64,000 nt of DNA. Source: Pseudomonas sp. RIT-562. GTDB taxonomy: Bacteria; Pseudomonadota; Gammaproteobacteria; Pseudomonadales; Pseudomonadaceae. Below are positions 1 through 8,365 of the stretch, piece after piece. Every line of letters begins with the position of its first letter. Position 1 is the first letter of the stretch. The stretch is taken from assembly GCF_026241895.1 (NCBI RefSeq), contig NZ_JAPJIV010000002.1, positions 1-64,000 on the forward strand, given 5' to 3'. Made by a program: the position numbers and the translations under genes. The notes under the pieces are model-generated. The model worked only from the letters and a program-made list of their open reading frames with translations, was not told the origin of the DNA and made no database searches.

Positions 1-652
1 TCGAACCGCCTCGACCGCCGCCACCACTGGGCAGGATGCCGAGCATCTGGCAAACGAACACGGTCAGGATGAACAACATGACGAGGAATACAAAGACTCC
101 GGGATGGCGTGACATAAAGTCACTGTCCTGATCCCCGCGGGGTTCATAGACCGTGGACGGCTCGTCCAGTGGATTGCCGCCCAGCACCACCAGCATGGCA
201 GCAACGCCGTCGCTGATGCCTTTGCTGAAATTACCGGTCTTGAACGAAGGCGTGATCACCTGATTGATAATCACCGAACTCTGGGCATCGGTCAGGCGAT
301 CTTCCAGCCCGTAGCCGACTTCGATACGCAACCGTCGATCATCCCGCGCCACGATCAGCAGCGCGCCGTTGTTCTTGTCCTTCTGGCCAATGCCCCAATA
401 CCGACCCAGTTGATAGCCGAAATCGGCGATGTCCGTGCCTTGCAAGTCCGCGACAGTGACCACCACCAGCTGTTCACCGGTGGCTTTTTCATGGGCCTGG
501 AGTTGCTGGGCCAGTTGCTCGCGAACCGTGGGCTCGATCATCTGGGCGTTATCGACCACCCGCCCGGTCAGCTGGGGAAACTTCAACTCGGCCTGGGCCG
601 CCAGGGCAAATGCCCAAAGCAGCAGCACCAGGCCAACTCTCAACACGCGCAT
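1..652 (-). CDS. TPM-domain (YgcG family) membrane protein, partial
   Basis: The 3' end runs off the left edge of the window. The visible part has a signal peptide (MRVLRVGLVLLLWAFALAAQA), then a TPM domain with the family pattern VVDNAQMI followed by VVTVADLQG, DFGYQLGRYWGIG and IEVGYGLEDRLTD. A transmembrane segment (VFVFLVMLFILTVFVCQML) and the beginning of a glycine-rich tail follow. TPM proteins are cell-envelope proteins, some linked to photosystem II repair or membrane stress; the bacterial function is unsettled. The ATG at 652 is preferred over an in-frame ATG at 664 because GAGG lies six bases before it. It sits 31 bp after lemA, and this pairing with LemA is common in proteobacteria, so the two are probably one operon. 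Confidence 0.85.
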   Translation of the reverse strand, partial: MRVLRVGLVLLLWAFALAAQAELKFPQLTGRVVDNAQMIEPTVREQLAQQLQAHEKATGEQLVVVTVADLQGTDIADFGYQLGRYWGIGQKDKNNGALLIVARDDRRLRIEVGYGLEDRLTDAQSSVIINQVITPSFKTGNFSKGISDGVAAMLVVLGGNPLDEPSTVYEPRGDQDSDFMSRHPGVFVFLVMLFILTVFVCQMLGILPSGGGGRGGS

Positions 653-683
653 TGGCAACCTCATCCGTGGTAATGCAACTGGA

Positions 684-1292
684 TCAGAACTTCACTTGAG
701 GTGCTTTATCGGCGTCGGGGCTGGTCGCCTCGAAGGTTTCGCGCACGGGCAGATCGCTGTACATCACACTGTGCCAGAGACGTCCGGGGAATGTGCGGAT
801 CTCGGTGTTGTACTTCTGCACCGCCAGGATGAAATCGCGCCGCGCTACCGCGATACGGTTCTCGGTGCCCTCGAGTTGCGACTGCAGCGCCAGGAAATTC
901 TGGTTGGCCTTGAGGTCTGGATAACGCTCGGACACCACCATCAGGCGACTCAACGCGCCGGTCAGTTGATCCTGGGCCTGCTGGAACTGCTTGAGCTTTT
1001 CCGGGTTGTCGAGGGTGCTCGCATCAACCTGGATAGAAGTCGCCTTGGCCCGGGCCTCGATGACCGCCGTGAGGGTTTCCTGCTCATGCTGGGCGTAACC
1101 CTTGACGGTCTCCACCAGGTTGGGGATCAGATCAGCGCGGCGTTGATACTGGTTCTGTACCTGGCCCCAGGCCGCCTTGGCCTGTTCGTCGAGGGTTGGA
1201 ATATTATTGATGCCGCAGCCGGCCAAAAGCGAGGTCAGCAGCATCAAAGCGGCCACCTGCAGGCTCGACCGATAGTGGTGTCGTACGTTCAT
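684..1292 (-). CDS. lemA: LemA family lipoprotein
   Basis: A 202-residue LemA-family protein with a lipoprotein signal peptide ending in the lipobox LLAGC (Cys about 26), so it is probably anchored in a membrane rather than having the usual N-out helix. The helical LemA core is recognised by YQRRADLIPNLVETVKGYA and by the late AVQKYNTEIRTFPG motif. The start at 1292 has AGGGAG about ten bases upstream; a longer in-frame extension to 1388 has no lipoprotein signal and is not favoured. It is upstream of the TPM-domain gene, as in many genomes. The molecular role of LemA proteins is unknown; the name comes from presentation of an epitope in Listeria. This is distinct from the old 'lemA' name for the GacS kinase. 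Confidence 0.9.
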   Translation of the reverse strand: MNVRHHYRSSLQVAALMLLTSLLAGCGINNIPTLDEQAKAAWGQVQNQYQRRADLIPNLVETVKGYAQHEQETLTAVIEARAKATSIQVDASTLDNPEKLKQFQQAQDQLTGALSRLMVVSERYPDLKANQNFLALQSQLEGTENRIAVARRDFILAVQKYNTEIRTFPGRLWHSVMYSDLPVRETFEATSPDADKAPQVKF

Positions 1293-1529
1293 CTGGTTGA
1301 CGCTCCCTTGCACATTCCGTTGAAAAAACAACCTGCGAACTTTGAACACAGCTCTTGGGGCATAATCGGCGCCGCTACTGGATTGCATCCTGCCGATGGG
1401 CTAAAAGATGCCCCAGGATTAAAACAGTTCAGAAGTTTGCTGCATTTACTTGAACAACAATAGTCGCTCCCTCAATTTTGGCTGACCGGCGCGAAGCACC
1501 CGCCGCTTAGGCTTTCGAGAAAACAATTC

Positions 1530-3821
1530 ATGAAGAAGCTGTGTTTGCTGGGCCTGTTCGTCAGCCTGGCCAGTCATAACGTACTGGCCGCCACGACGCC
1601 CGCACCTCTGGAAAACAAGGATGCCTTCGTCAGTAACCTGATGAAGCAGATGACCCTCGATGAAAAAATCGGCCAGTTGCGCCTGATCAGCATCGGCCCG
1701 GAAATGCCCCGCGAGATGATCCGCAAGGAAATCGCCGCCGGCAATATCGGAGGCACGTTCAACTCGATCACTCGCCCGGAAAACCGTCCGATGCAGGACG
1801 CGGCGATGCGCAGCCGGTTGAAGATCCCGATGTTCTTCGCCTACGACGTGATCCACGGCCACCGGACGATCTTTCCGATCCCCCTGGCCCTGGCGTCGAG
1901 CTGGGACATGGACGCCATTGGCCTGTCCGGGCGCATTGCCGCCAAAGAGGCCGCCGCCGACAGCCTCGACATCACTTTCGCACCGATGGTCGATATCTCC
2001 CGTGACCCGCGTTGGGGCCGTACCTCCGAAGGCTTCGGCGAGGACACCTACCTGGTGTCGCGTATCGCCGGGGTGATGGTCAAGGCATTCCAGGGTGCAG
2101 GGGCGAACGCCGCCGACAGCATCATGGCCAGCGTCAAGCACTTCGCCCTGTACGGCGCGGTAGAGGGCGGTCGCGACTACAACGTAGTCGACATGAGCCC
2201 CGTCAAGATGTACCAGGACTACCTGCCACCCTACCGCGCGGCGATCGATGCCGGAGCTGGCGGAGTGATGGTAGCGTTGAACTCGATCAACGGCGTGCCG
2301 GCCACCGCCGATACCTGGCTGATGAATGATTTGCTGCGCAAAGACTGGGGCTTCAAGGGCCTGGCAGTCAGCGACCACGGGGCGATTTTCGAGCTGATCA
2401 AGCACGGCGTTGCTCGCGATGGCCGTGAAGCGGCGAAGCTGGCGATCAAGGCCGGCATCCACATGAGCATGAACGACACGCTCTATGGCAAGGAACTGCC
2501 GGGGCTGCTGAAGGCGGGCGAGATCGAGCAGAGCGACATCGACAACGCCGTGCGCGCAGTGCTCGATGCCAAGTACGACATGGGCCTGTTCAAGGACCCG
2601 TACCTGCGCATCGGCAAGGCCGAGGATGATCCGGTCGACACCTACGCTGAAAGCCGCCTGCACCGTGCCGAGGCCCGTGATGTGGCGCGTCGCAGCCTGG
2701 TGCTGCTGAAAAACCAGAGCGAGACCCTGCCGCTGAAGAAAACCGCGAAGATCGCCCTGGTCGGTCCGTTGGCCAAGGCGCCAATCGACATGATGGGCAG
2801 TTGGGCCGCTGCCGGTAAACCCGCGCAATCGGTGACCCTGTTCGACGGCATGAACGCTGCCATGGCCGACAAGGCAACCCTGGTCTATGCCCGCGGTGCC
2901 AACATCACCAGCGACAAAAAGGTTCTGGATTACCTGAACTTCCTCAACTTCGACGCCCCGGAAGTGGTGGATGACCCGCGCCCTGCCCAGGTGCTGATCG
3001 ACGAAGCCGTCAAAGCAGCCAGGGATGCCGACGTGGTGGTTGCCGCAGTGGGCGAATCCCGTGGCATGTCCCACGAATCCTCCAGCCGCACCGACCTGAA
3101 CATCCCAGCCAACCAGCGCGAGCTGATCAAAGCCTTGAAAGCCACTGGCAAGCCGTTGGTGCTGGTGTTGATGAACGGGCGTCCGCTGTCGATCCTTGAG
3201 GAAAAGGACCAGGCTGATGCGATTCTGGAAACCTGGTTCAGCGGCACCGAAGGTGGCAATGCCATTGCCGACGTGCTGTTCGGCGACTACAACCCGTCAG
3301 GCAAGCTGCCCCTGACCTTCCCGCGCTCGGTCGGGCAGATTCCGACTTATTACAACCACCTGAGCATTGGCCGGCCGTTCACCCCAGGCAAGCCGGGCAA
3401 CTACACCTCGCAGTACTTCGACGACACCACGGGCCCTCTGTTTCCGTTCGGTTTCGGCCTGAGCTACACCGATTTCAGCTTGAGCGACATGGCCCTGTCG
3501 TCAACCACCCTGAACAAGACCGGCAAGCTCGACGCCAGTGTCGTGCTGAAGAACACCGGCAAGCGTGATGGCGAGACCGTGGTGCAGCTGTACATCCAGG
3601 ACGTGACAGGCTCGATGATCCGCCCAGTGAAGGAGCTGAAGAACTTCCAGAAAATCATGCTCAAGGCCGGTGAACAGAAGGTTGTGCACTTCACCATCAC
3701 CGAGGATGACCTGAAGTTCTTCAATACCCAGCTCAAGTACGCGGCAGAACCAGGCAAGTTCAACGTGCAGATCGGCCTGGATTCCCAGGATGTGACGCAG
3801 CAGAGTTTTGAGTTGCTGTAG
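1530..3821 (+). CDS. bglX: Periplasmic beta-glucosidase BglX (GH3)
   Basis: A 763-residue glycoside hydrolase family 3 enzyme, the usual size for BglX. It hydrolyses terminal beta-D-glucosyl residues of oligosaccharides in the periplasm. Residues 1-20 are a signal peptide (MKKLCLLGLFVSLASHNVLA). The GH3 N-terminal barrel covers about 40-355, with the KHF motif (VKHFALYG, 203-210) and the nucleophile Asp282 in GLAVSDHGAI. The GH3 C-terminal alpha/beta domain covers about 390-625, and a fibronectin type III-like domain lies near the end (GETVVQLYIQD). It stands alone between lemA and a REPIN. Some GH3 enzymes take xylosides instead, so the exact substrate is inferred. Confidence 0.92.
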   Translation: MKKLCLLGLFVSLASHNVLAATTPAPLENKDAFVSNLMKQMTLDEKIGQLRLISIGPEMPREMIRKEIAAGNIGGTFNSITRPENRPMQDAAMRSRLKIPMFFAYDVIHGHRTIFPIPLALASSWDMDAIGLSGRIAAKEAAADSLDITFAPMVDISRDPRWGRTSEGFGEDTYLVSRIAGVMVKAFQGAGANAADSIMASVKHFALYGAVEGGRDYNVVDMSPVKMYQDYLPPYRAAIDAGAGGVMVALNSINGVPATADTWLMNDLLRKDWGFKGLAVSDHGAIFELIKHGVARDGREAAKLAIKAGIHMSMNDTLYGKELPGLLKAGEIEQSDIDNAVRAVLDAKYDMGLFKDPYLRIGKAEDDPVDTYAESRLHRAEARDVARRSLVLLKNQSETLPLKKTAKIALVGPLAKAPIDMMGSWAAAGKPAQSVTLFDGMNAAMADKATLVYARGANITSDKKVLDYLNFLNFDAPEVVDDPRPAQVLIDEAVKAARDADVVVAAVGESRGMSHESSSRTDLNIPANQRELIKALKATGKPLVLVLMNGRPLSILEEKDQADAILETWFSGTEGGNAIADVLFGDYNPSGKLPLTFPRSVGQIPTYYNHLSIGRPFTPGKPGNYTSQYFDDTTGPLFPFGFGLSYTDFSLSDMALSSTTLNKTGKLDASVVLKNTGKRDGETVVQLYIQDVTGSMIRPVKELKNFQKIMLKAGEQKVVHFTITEDDLKFFNTQLKYAAEPGKFNVQIGLDSQDVTQQSFELL

Positions 3822-3857
3822 CTGGGAGAAATTGGTTAGAAGCTGTAACGGCTAGCC

Positions 3858-3948
3858 CTGTGGGAGCAAGGCTTGCCCGCGATGAACGATGACGCGGTTT
3901 ACCTAACTACCGCGTCGTCTGCATCGCGAGCAAGCTTTGCTCCCACAG
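3858..3948. repeat. REPIN (REP pair, GTGGGAGCAAGGCTTGC type)
   Basis: Two inverted REP sequences face each other: CTGTGGGAGCAAGGCTTGCC at the left end and its near reverse complement ending GCTTTGCTCCCACAG at the right end. Between them is a spacer that itself contains the inverted arms GACGCGGT and ACCGCGTC. The whole element could fold as one long hairpin. It lies between bglX and the convergent clsB-like gene, the typical extragenic position. Its family matches the element at 53025-53094. Confidence 0.9.
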
Positions 3949-3982
3949 TTGCTTTGCTCCCAAATTGGTTGACGGGGACCGA

Positions 3983-5140
3983 CTAGCCCCTGCGATCCAG
4001 CAGATTCACCACCAACCGATCCACCCATCCCCAAACCCGCTGCTTCACCCGCCGCCACAGCGGCCTGCGCTGCCAGGCCTCCAGGCTGACTTCCTGACTC
4101 TGGGCAAAATCCTTTTCGAAACTGGCCACCACCGCGCGGGTCAACCCCGGGTCCAGGGCTTCCAGATTGGCCTCCAGATTAAATCGCAAGTTCCAGTGAT
4201 CAAAATTGCACGAGCCGATGCTCACCCAGTCGTCGACCAGGACCATCTTCAAGTGCAGGAAACACGGTTGGTACTCGAAAATCTTCACCCCGGACTTGAG
4301 TAGCCGGGGGTAATAACGATGCCCGGCGTAGCGTACCGATGGATGATCCGTGCGCGGTCCGGTCAGCAGCAGGCGCACATCAACTCCCCGCGAAGCAGCT
4401 CGGCGCAGCGAACGACGGACTTTCCAGGTCGGCAGAAAATAGGGAGTGGCGAGCCAGATGCGTTTCTGCCCGCTGTTCAGCGCGCGCACCAGCGACTGCA
4501 GAATGTCGCGGTGCTGGCGTGCGTCGGCGTACGCCACCCGGCCCATGCCCTCGCCCGTGGAAGGCACTCGCGGCAGGCGCGGCAGGCCGAAGTGCGCGGC
4601 GGGTTTCCAGGCGCGGCGATGCCGGTTGGCGATCCATTGGCGGTCGAACAGCAACTGCCAGTCCAACACCAGGGGGCCGGTGATTTCCACCATCACCTCG
4701 TGCCACTCGCTGACGTCCTCGCCCGGGGTCCAGAACTCATCGGTGACGCCGGTACCACCGACCACCGCCAGGCTTTGGTCGATCAACAACAATTTGCGGT
4801 GGTCGCGATAGAAGTTGCCCACCCAGCGCCGCCAGCTCAAGCGGTTGTAGAAGCGCAACTCGACGCCTGCGGCCATCAGGCGCTGGCGCAGGGCCTGGGT
4901 AAATGCCAGGCTGCCGTAGTCATCGAACAGGCAGCGCACCCGCACTCCGCGCTCGCAGGCCTGGATCAACGCCTGGACCATGGCCTCGGCGCAGGCACCC
5001 GCCTCCACCAGATACAGTTCCAGCTCGACCTGCTCCTCGGCGCGGGCAATCGCCACCAGCATTCGCGGGAAGAACTGCGGGCCGTCGATCAGCAGCTCGA
5101 AGCTGTTGCCTTCACGCCAGGGAAAGATCGCACCGGCCAT
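3983..5140 (-). CDS. clsB: Cardiolipin synthase B-like phospholipase D family protein
   Basis: A 385-residue phospholipase D superfamily protein with two HKD motifs: HRKLLLID (His114, Lys116, Asp121) and HLKMVLVD (His296, Lys298, Asp303). This layout, without N-terminal transmembrane helices, fits ClsB (YbhO) of enterobacteria, which makes cardiolipin from phosphatidylglycerol and can also make PG from PE. The start is five bases after the stop of the upstream YceI-like gene, so the two are probably co-transcribed. The substrate is inferred from the family; other bacterial PLD-like phosphatidyltransferases share the motifs. Confidence 0.85.
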   Translation of the reverse strand: MAGAIFPWREGNSFELLIDGPQFFPRMLVAIARAEEQVELELYLVEAGACAEAMVQALIQACERGVRVRCLFDDYGSLAFTQALRQRLMAAGVELRFYNRLSWRRWVGNFYRDHRKLLLIDQSLAVVGGTGVTDEFWTPGEDVSEWHEVMVEITGPLVLDWQLLFDRQWIANRHRRAWKPAAHFGLPRLPRVPSTGEGMGRVAYADARQHRDILQSLVRALNSGQKRIWLATPYFLPTWKVRRSLRRAASRGVDVRLLLTGPRTDHPSVRYAGHRYYPRLLKSGVKIFEYQPCFLHLKMVLVDDWVSIGSCNFDHWNLRFNLEANLEALDPGLTRAVVASFEKDFAQSQEVSLEAWQRRPLWRRVKQRVWGWVDRLVVNLLDRRG

Positions 5141-5145
5141 GGCGG

Positions 5146-5736
5146 TCAGCGCGCTGTAAAAATCAGTACCGCACCCACCGGTACCGACAGACTGATCGCC
5201 GACAGGCCGGCCACCTTGCGCAGGGCTTCAAGGCCTGGAGCCAGGTCGAAGTCCGCGGCATTGATAATCAATGGCTCGAGGGTTACCACCTGGAAGCGCC
5301 GATCATCCAGCCGGGTCGCCAGCAGCTCGGCGTTGTAGTCGTGGGTCTTGCCGTGCAGGTTGACGGTCACCGGCAAGCGCAATTCGAGTTGCGCACCGGG
5401 CGCGAGGTCGTTGATTGGGCGCAAGTCGATCTGCGCACTGATCAAGGCTTCGGGGAAGGTCTGGATCTCGAACAGCTCTTTGCGCATGCGCTCATCGCGC
5501 AGAGGAATGCCGCTGTTTACCGACTCCAGCTCGACTTCCACCTCGGCCAAACCCTTGGGGCTGACTTTGCCGTGCAACACCAGGAAGCGCTGCACTTCGG
5601 AAATGTTGGCGTTTTTGGTGCTGATGAACGACAGCCGCGAGGACTCGCCGTCGAGGTACCAGTTGGCCTGGGCGGACGCAGTCGCACCGGCCAGCAGCAG
5701 GAAGGCAAGGGTTTTGCAAAGGTGCGGCTTGAACAT
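5146..5736 (-). CDS. YceI family periplasmic protein
   Basis: A 196-residue protein with a signal peptide (MFKPHLCKTLAFLLLAGATASA) followed by a YceI lipocalin-like beta-barrel. Recognisable YceI features are WYLDGESSRLSFISTKN near the start, RMRKELFEIQTFPEA in the middle and LELRLPVTVNLHGKTH later. YceI barrels bind isoprenoid or other long lipids in the periplasm. The ATG at 5736 was chosen because it gives a clean signal peptide; an in-frame start at 5790 would bury it. It precedes the clsB-like gene by five bases, so a link to envelope lipid handling is plausible but not shown. Confidence 0.85.
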   Translation of the reverse strand: MFKPHLCKTLAFLLLAGATASAQANWYLDGESSRLSFISTKNANISEVQRFLVLHGKVSPKGLAEVEVELESVNSGIPLRDERMRKELFEIQTFPEALISAQIDLRPINDLAPGAQLELRLPVTVNLHGKTHDYNAELLATRLDDRRFQVVTLEPLIINAADFDLAPGLEALRKVAGLSAISLSVPVGAVLIFTAR

Positions 5737-5821
5737 AAAGACTCGTGGGGCAGATAAACCTGAGCGAACCTTAACCGCCCCTGAGCGCATTGCAAACTGT
5801 GACGTCGAAACATCGCACCTG

Positions 5822-6151
5822 TCACGGCATCAGGCGACAGCCCTGACGCTCGCCCAACCATTGCGCGCTGCTGCTACGACCCATGCCGCTGGCGGTGACA
5901 CGTTTGCCGACAGCGTCATCGGTAAAACCGCTGGTCGGCAGCCACTGTTTCACATAGCCGCGGCAATACTCTGCGGAATTGTTCATCACATATCGGCACG
6001 AGCAATATTCTTTCGCCGTGTAGGCGCTGATGATGCCTGGAAACGCCCACAACGCTACTCGCTCCTGCCAGCCCCAGCCAAGCAGCGCCACCAGCAGAAT
6101 CAAGCAGAGCGTGGCAAGCGGACGGCGGCGCAGAAAACTGCGGCGGATCAT
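5822..6151 (-). CDS. Small membrane-anchored protein of unknown function
   Basis: A 109-residue protein that I cannot assign to a named family. It begins with a very basic segment (MIRRSFLRRRP) and one hydrophobic helix (about residues 12-29), suggesting an N-in signal anchor with the rest in the periplasm. The exported part contains four cysteines (in EYCSCRY, AEYCRGY and QGCRLMP), which could form two disulfides. Its ATG overlaps the stop of the upstream serine hydrolase by four bases (ATGA), so the two are almost certainly translationally coupled and may act together. Confidence 0.75.
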   Translation of the reverse strand: MIRRSFLRRRPLATLCLILLVALLGWGWQERVALWAFPGIISAYTAKEYCSCRYVMNNSAEYCRGYVKQWLPTSGFTDDAVGKRVTASGMGRSSSAQWLGERQGCRLMP

Positions 6152-7242
6152 GGCTGCACCTGCCCGGCGACGGCGTGGCGCACGAGCTTGAGCAACGTGT
6201 TGTGGTCATAGCTGCCATCGCGATCATCAGCGAAGCGCACGATGACCAGCTTCTCGCCGGGAATCACGTACATTGCCTGGCCCCAATGACCGAGTGCCGC
6301 GAAAGTGTCGGCAGGTGCATCCGGCCAGGGGGAAGCGGCACCGTCGACTGCGCGATTCAGCCACCAATGGCCGCCCGGGACCGTGGCATCCTGATGCGCC
6401 TTGTAGCCCGCGAATGGCTCGCGGTTGAAGGCTACCCACTCTTTGGGCAATAGCTGTCGATCCCCCCAGCGCCCGTTGCGCGCCATCAACAGACCGACCC
6501 GTGCCAGATCCCGCGCAGTGAGGTAGGCGTAGGAGGACGCAACAAAAGTCCCACTGGCATCGGCCTCCCAGGTCACGTGACGAATGCCCAGCGGCTCGAA
6601 CAATGCGGTCCATGGGTAATCCGCGTAACGCGCTGACCCTACGATGCTTTTCAGCGCCGCAGACAGCAGGTTGCTGTCTCCACTGGAGTAACGAAACGCC
6701 AGGCCCGGCTCGGCATAGGTGTCATGGTCAGCCGTGAAAGCGGCCATGTCCGAGTGGCCACGGGTATACAGCATCGCTACCACCGAGGACTTCAGCGGGG
6801 CGTATTCGTAGTCTTCCTGCCAGTCGAGGCCGGACGCCCAGTGCAGCAGGTCGGCCATGGTCATCCGCGGATGGTCTGCCAGTGCCGGATAGAATTTCAG
6901 CGCCGGGTCCTGCAGCTTGAAGAGGCCTTCGCCATAGGCCACACCCAAAACCGTGGCCATGAGGCTCTTGCTGATCGACCAGGTCAGGTGCGGGGTGTTG
7001 GCGGTGGTCGGCGCGGCGTAGCGCTCATACACCAGTTGACCGTCGCGGATCACCAGCAACGCATCGGTGCGGATGCCTTTTCGGGAGGTGTCATCACGCA
7101 GTGGGAATGCGTAAGTTTCCAAGGCTTGCAGCGTTGAGCCGCCCAGGGTCGGCCCGGTAGACCATTGCTCGGCCGGCCAGGTTTCGGCGCGGGCAGCGAC
7201 ACTGAGCGTCAGCAGGAAACACAGGGACCAGCCTTTGAACAT
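6148..7242 (-). CDS. Serine hydrolase, beta-lactamase/6-aminohexanoate-dimer hydrolase family
   Basis: A 364-residue secreted class C beta-lactamase-fold hydrolase. The signal peptide (MFKGWSLCFLLTLSVAARA) is followed by the SxxK active site WSISKSLM (Ser89, Lys92), a likely Tyr185 in RYSSGDSN, and GHWGQAMYV near the end in the place of the third motif. The pattern resembles NylB-type 6-aminohexanoate-dimer hydrolases and related esterases, but the true substrate cannot be read from the sequence. The ATG at 7242 gives a proper signal peptide; an upstream in-frame start at 7308 does not. The downstream 109-residue gene overlaps its stop codon. Confidence 0.85.
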   Translation of the reverse strand: MFKGWSLCFLLTLSVAARAETWPAEQWSTGPTLGGSTLQALETYAFPLRDDTSRKGIRTDALLVIRDGQLVYERYAAPTTANTPHLTWSISKSLMATVLGVAYGEGLFKLQDPALKFYPALADHPRMTMADLLHWASGLDWQEDYEYAPLKSSVVAMLYTRGHSDMAAFTADHDTYAEPGLAFRYSSGDSNLLSAALKSIVGSARYADYPWTALFEPLGIRHVTWEADASGTFVASSYAYLTARDLARVGLLMARNGRWGDRQLLPKEWVAFNREPFAGYKAHQDATVPGGHWWLNRAVDGAASPWPDAPADTFAALGHWGQAMYVIPGEKLVIVRFADDRDGSYDHNTLLKLVRHAVAGQVQP

Positions 7243-7323
7243 CGCAGGGGCTCGGAGAGTTGAATCTGCTGAGCCTAGTCGAGGTTGATGACAGTTTTTC
7301 AGACTCACCCGCGATGGGGCCGG

Positions 7324-8211
7324 TCAATCCAAAGAAGATCCCGCCAGTGCCTTGGCCAACCGCTTGCCCCGCGCCCCGGCCGCCAGATCCATCACCGCCT
7401 GATCGCGCTGCCACATCGCCGCCCAATGCTGTGGCCCATCCGCCAACGCCAGGCCGATTTCGGCCTTGAGCGCGTCGAACTGGGCGAACACGCCACCCAG
7501 CAACACATGTCCAACGGGATTGTTCGGCGCTTGCCGGCTGACTTCGGCACAGCCGGCGAGCAACCCGAGCAAACGCAGTTGCAGCGGCTGCGGCCAGTCA
7601 CTGTCCTGCCCGACTCCGTACAGCCACGCGGTCATGGCGCTCAACACATAGATGTCTTCCAGGGTGCGGAACGGTTTGACGTACGCGTCCCAGCCATCCC
7701 CGGCGAGCAATTCGCACTGGGCGTTTTGCAGAAACAGCCGACAGTGGCTGATGTCCGGCATCAGCGGGATCGCAGGCAACTGTTCCAGGCGAACACCGGG
7801 CTCGCCGGGATACACCACCGCCAGACTCAGCCGAGGTTCTTCGCCTGGCTGCTCGCTGCGGGCGGCGACCAGCAGCCAGTCAGCGGCATTGCCCGCCGTA
7901 ACGAAATCCTTGCGCCCACTCAGGCGTAGATCGACCAGGCGCGTTTGCATGTCCGCCACCCGCAGGCTGCGCTGCTCGGTCGCACATAGCGCGCCGAGGC
8001 TCAGTGGCGCACTCGGCCAGAGCATGCGCAACGCAGCCTGATACCCCACCAGGAACGCCAGCCCCGGGGTTGCCATCAACCGCCCGCCGGCCACCGCCAG
8101 TTCGAACGGCGTAACGCTCCCCAGCTGCTGCAGCAGGTTGGCAAAGCCTTCTGCCAGATCCGCACAGGCGGGCACTCGATCACCACGTTTCAACAGGTTC
8201 TGCCAGGGCAT
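7324..8211 (-). CDS. Acyl-CoA dehydrogenase-like protein, short
   Basis: A 295-residue protein that resembles acyl-CoA dehydrogenases in outline (GGRLMATPGLAFLVGYQAAL, then LSGRKDFVTAGNAADWLLVA, a pattern like the flavin-contacting middle beta domain). It is about 90 residues shorter than ordinary members of that family, and I cannot see a convincing catalytic glutamate motif. The start MPWQNLL at 8211 is preferred over ATG 8235 because GAGGAG lies six bases before it. It diverges from olsB. It may be a diverged or non-catalytic family member. The assignment is tentative. Confidence 0.6.
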   Translation of the reverse strand: MPWQNLLKRGDRVPACADLAEGFANLLQQLGSVTPFELAVAGGRLMATPGLAFLVGYQAALRMLWPSAPLSLGALCATEQRSLRVADMQTRLVDLRLSGRKDFVTAGNAADWLLVAARSEQPGEEPRLSLAVVYPGEPGVRLEQLPAIPLMPDISHCRLFLQNAQCELLAGDGWDAYVKPFRTLEDIYVLSAMTAWLYGVGQDSDWPQPLQLRLLGLLAGCAEVSRQAPNNPVGHVLLGGVFAQFDALKAEIGLALADGPQHWAAMWQRDQAVMDLAAGARGKRLAKALAGSSLD

Positions 8212-8228
8212 GGAGGGCTCCTCAAAGG

Positions 8229-8257
8229 CTGTCATACAAGCATCACCAAAGCTTCAT
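8229..8257 (+). promoter_or_regulatory. Candidate PhoB box upstream of olsBA
   Basis: Three seven-base units start exactly 11 bp apart: CTGTCAT at 8229, GCATCAC at 8240 and GCTTCAT at 8251, separated by A-rich spacers ACAA and CAAA. The first is a perfect Pho half-site (CTGTCAT); the others keep mainly the TCAT core. The 7+4 spacing is that of a Pho box. Ornithine lipid genes are known to be induced by phosphate starvation in Pseudomonas. The site also lies just before the divergent gene. Against it: the only TACATA-like -10 (8275) is farther away than usual. Confidence 0.4.
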
Positions 8258-8365
8258 GGCGATGACACCGGGGCTACATAGCCTGACTTTGCACAACACG
8301 GCCGCATAAAGAAAGTCGATCGACTGCCACCCAAGACGGGTGCACAGCCCGCACGGAGATTCGCC

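Noticed and set aside
1446..3074. A 542-codon open frame on the minus strand across bglX
   Set aside because: It is antisense to a complete GH3 gene with intact motifs, is His/Val/Gly-rich as expected of the complementary frame of GC-rich coding DNA, and has no ribosome site or family resemblance.
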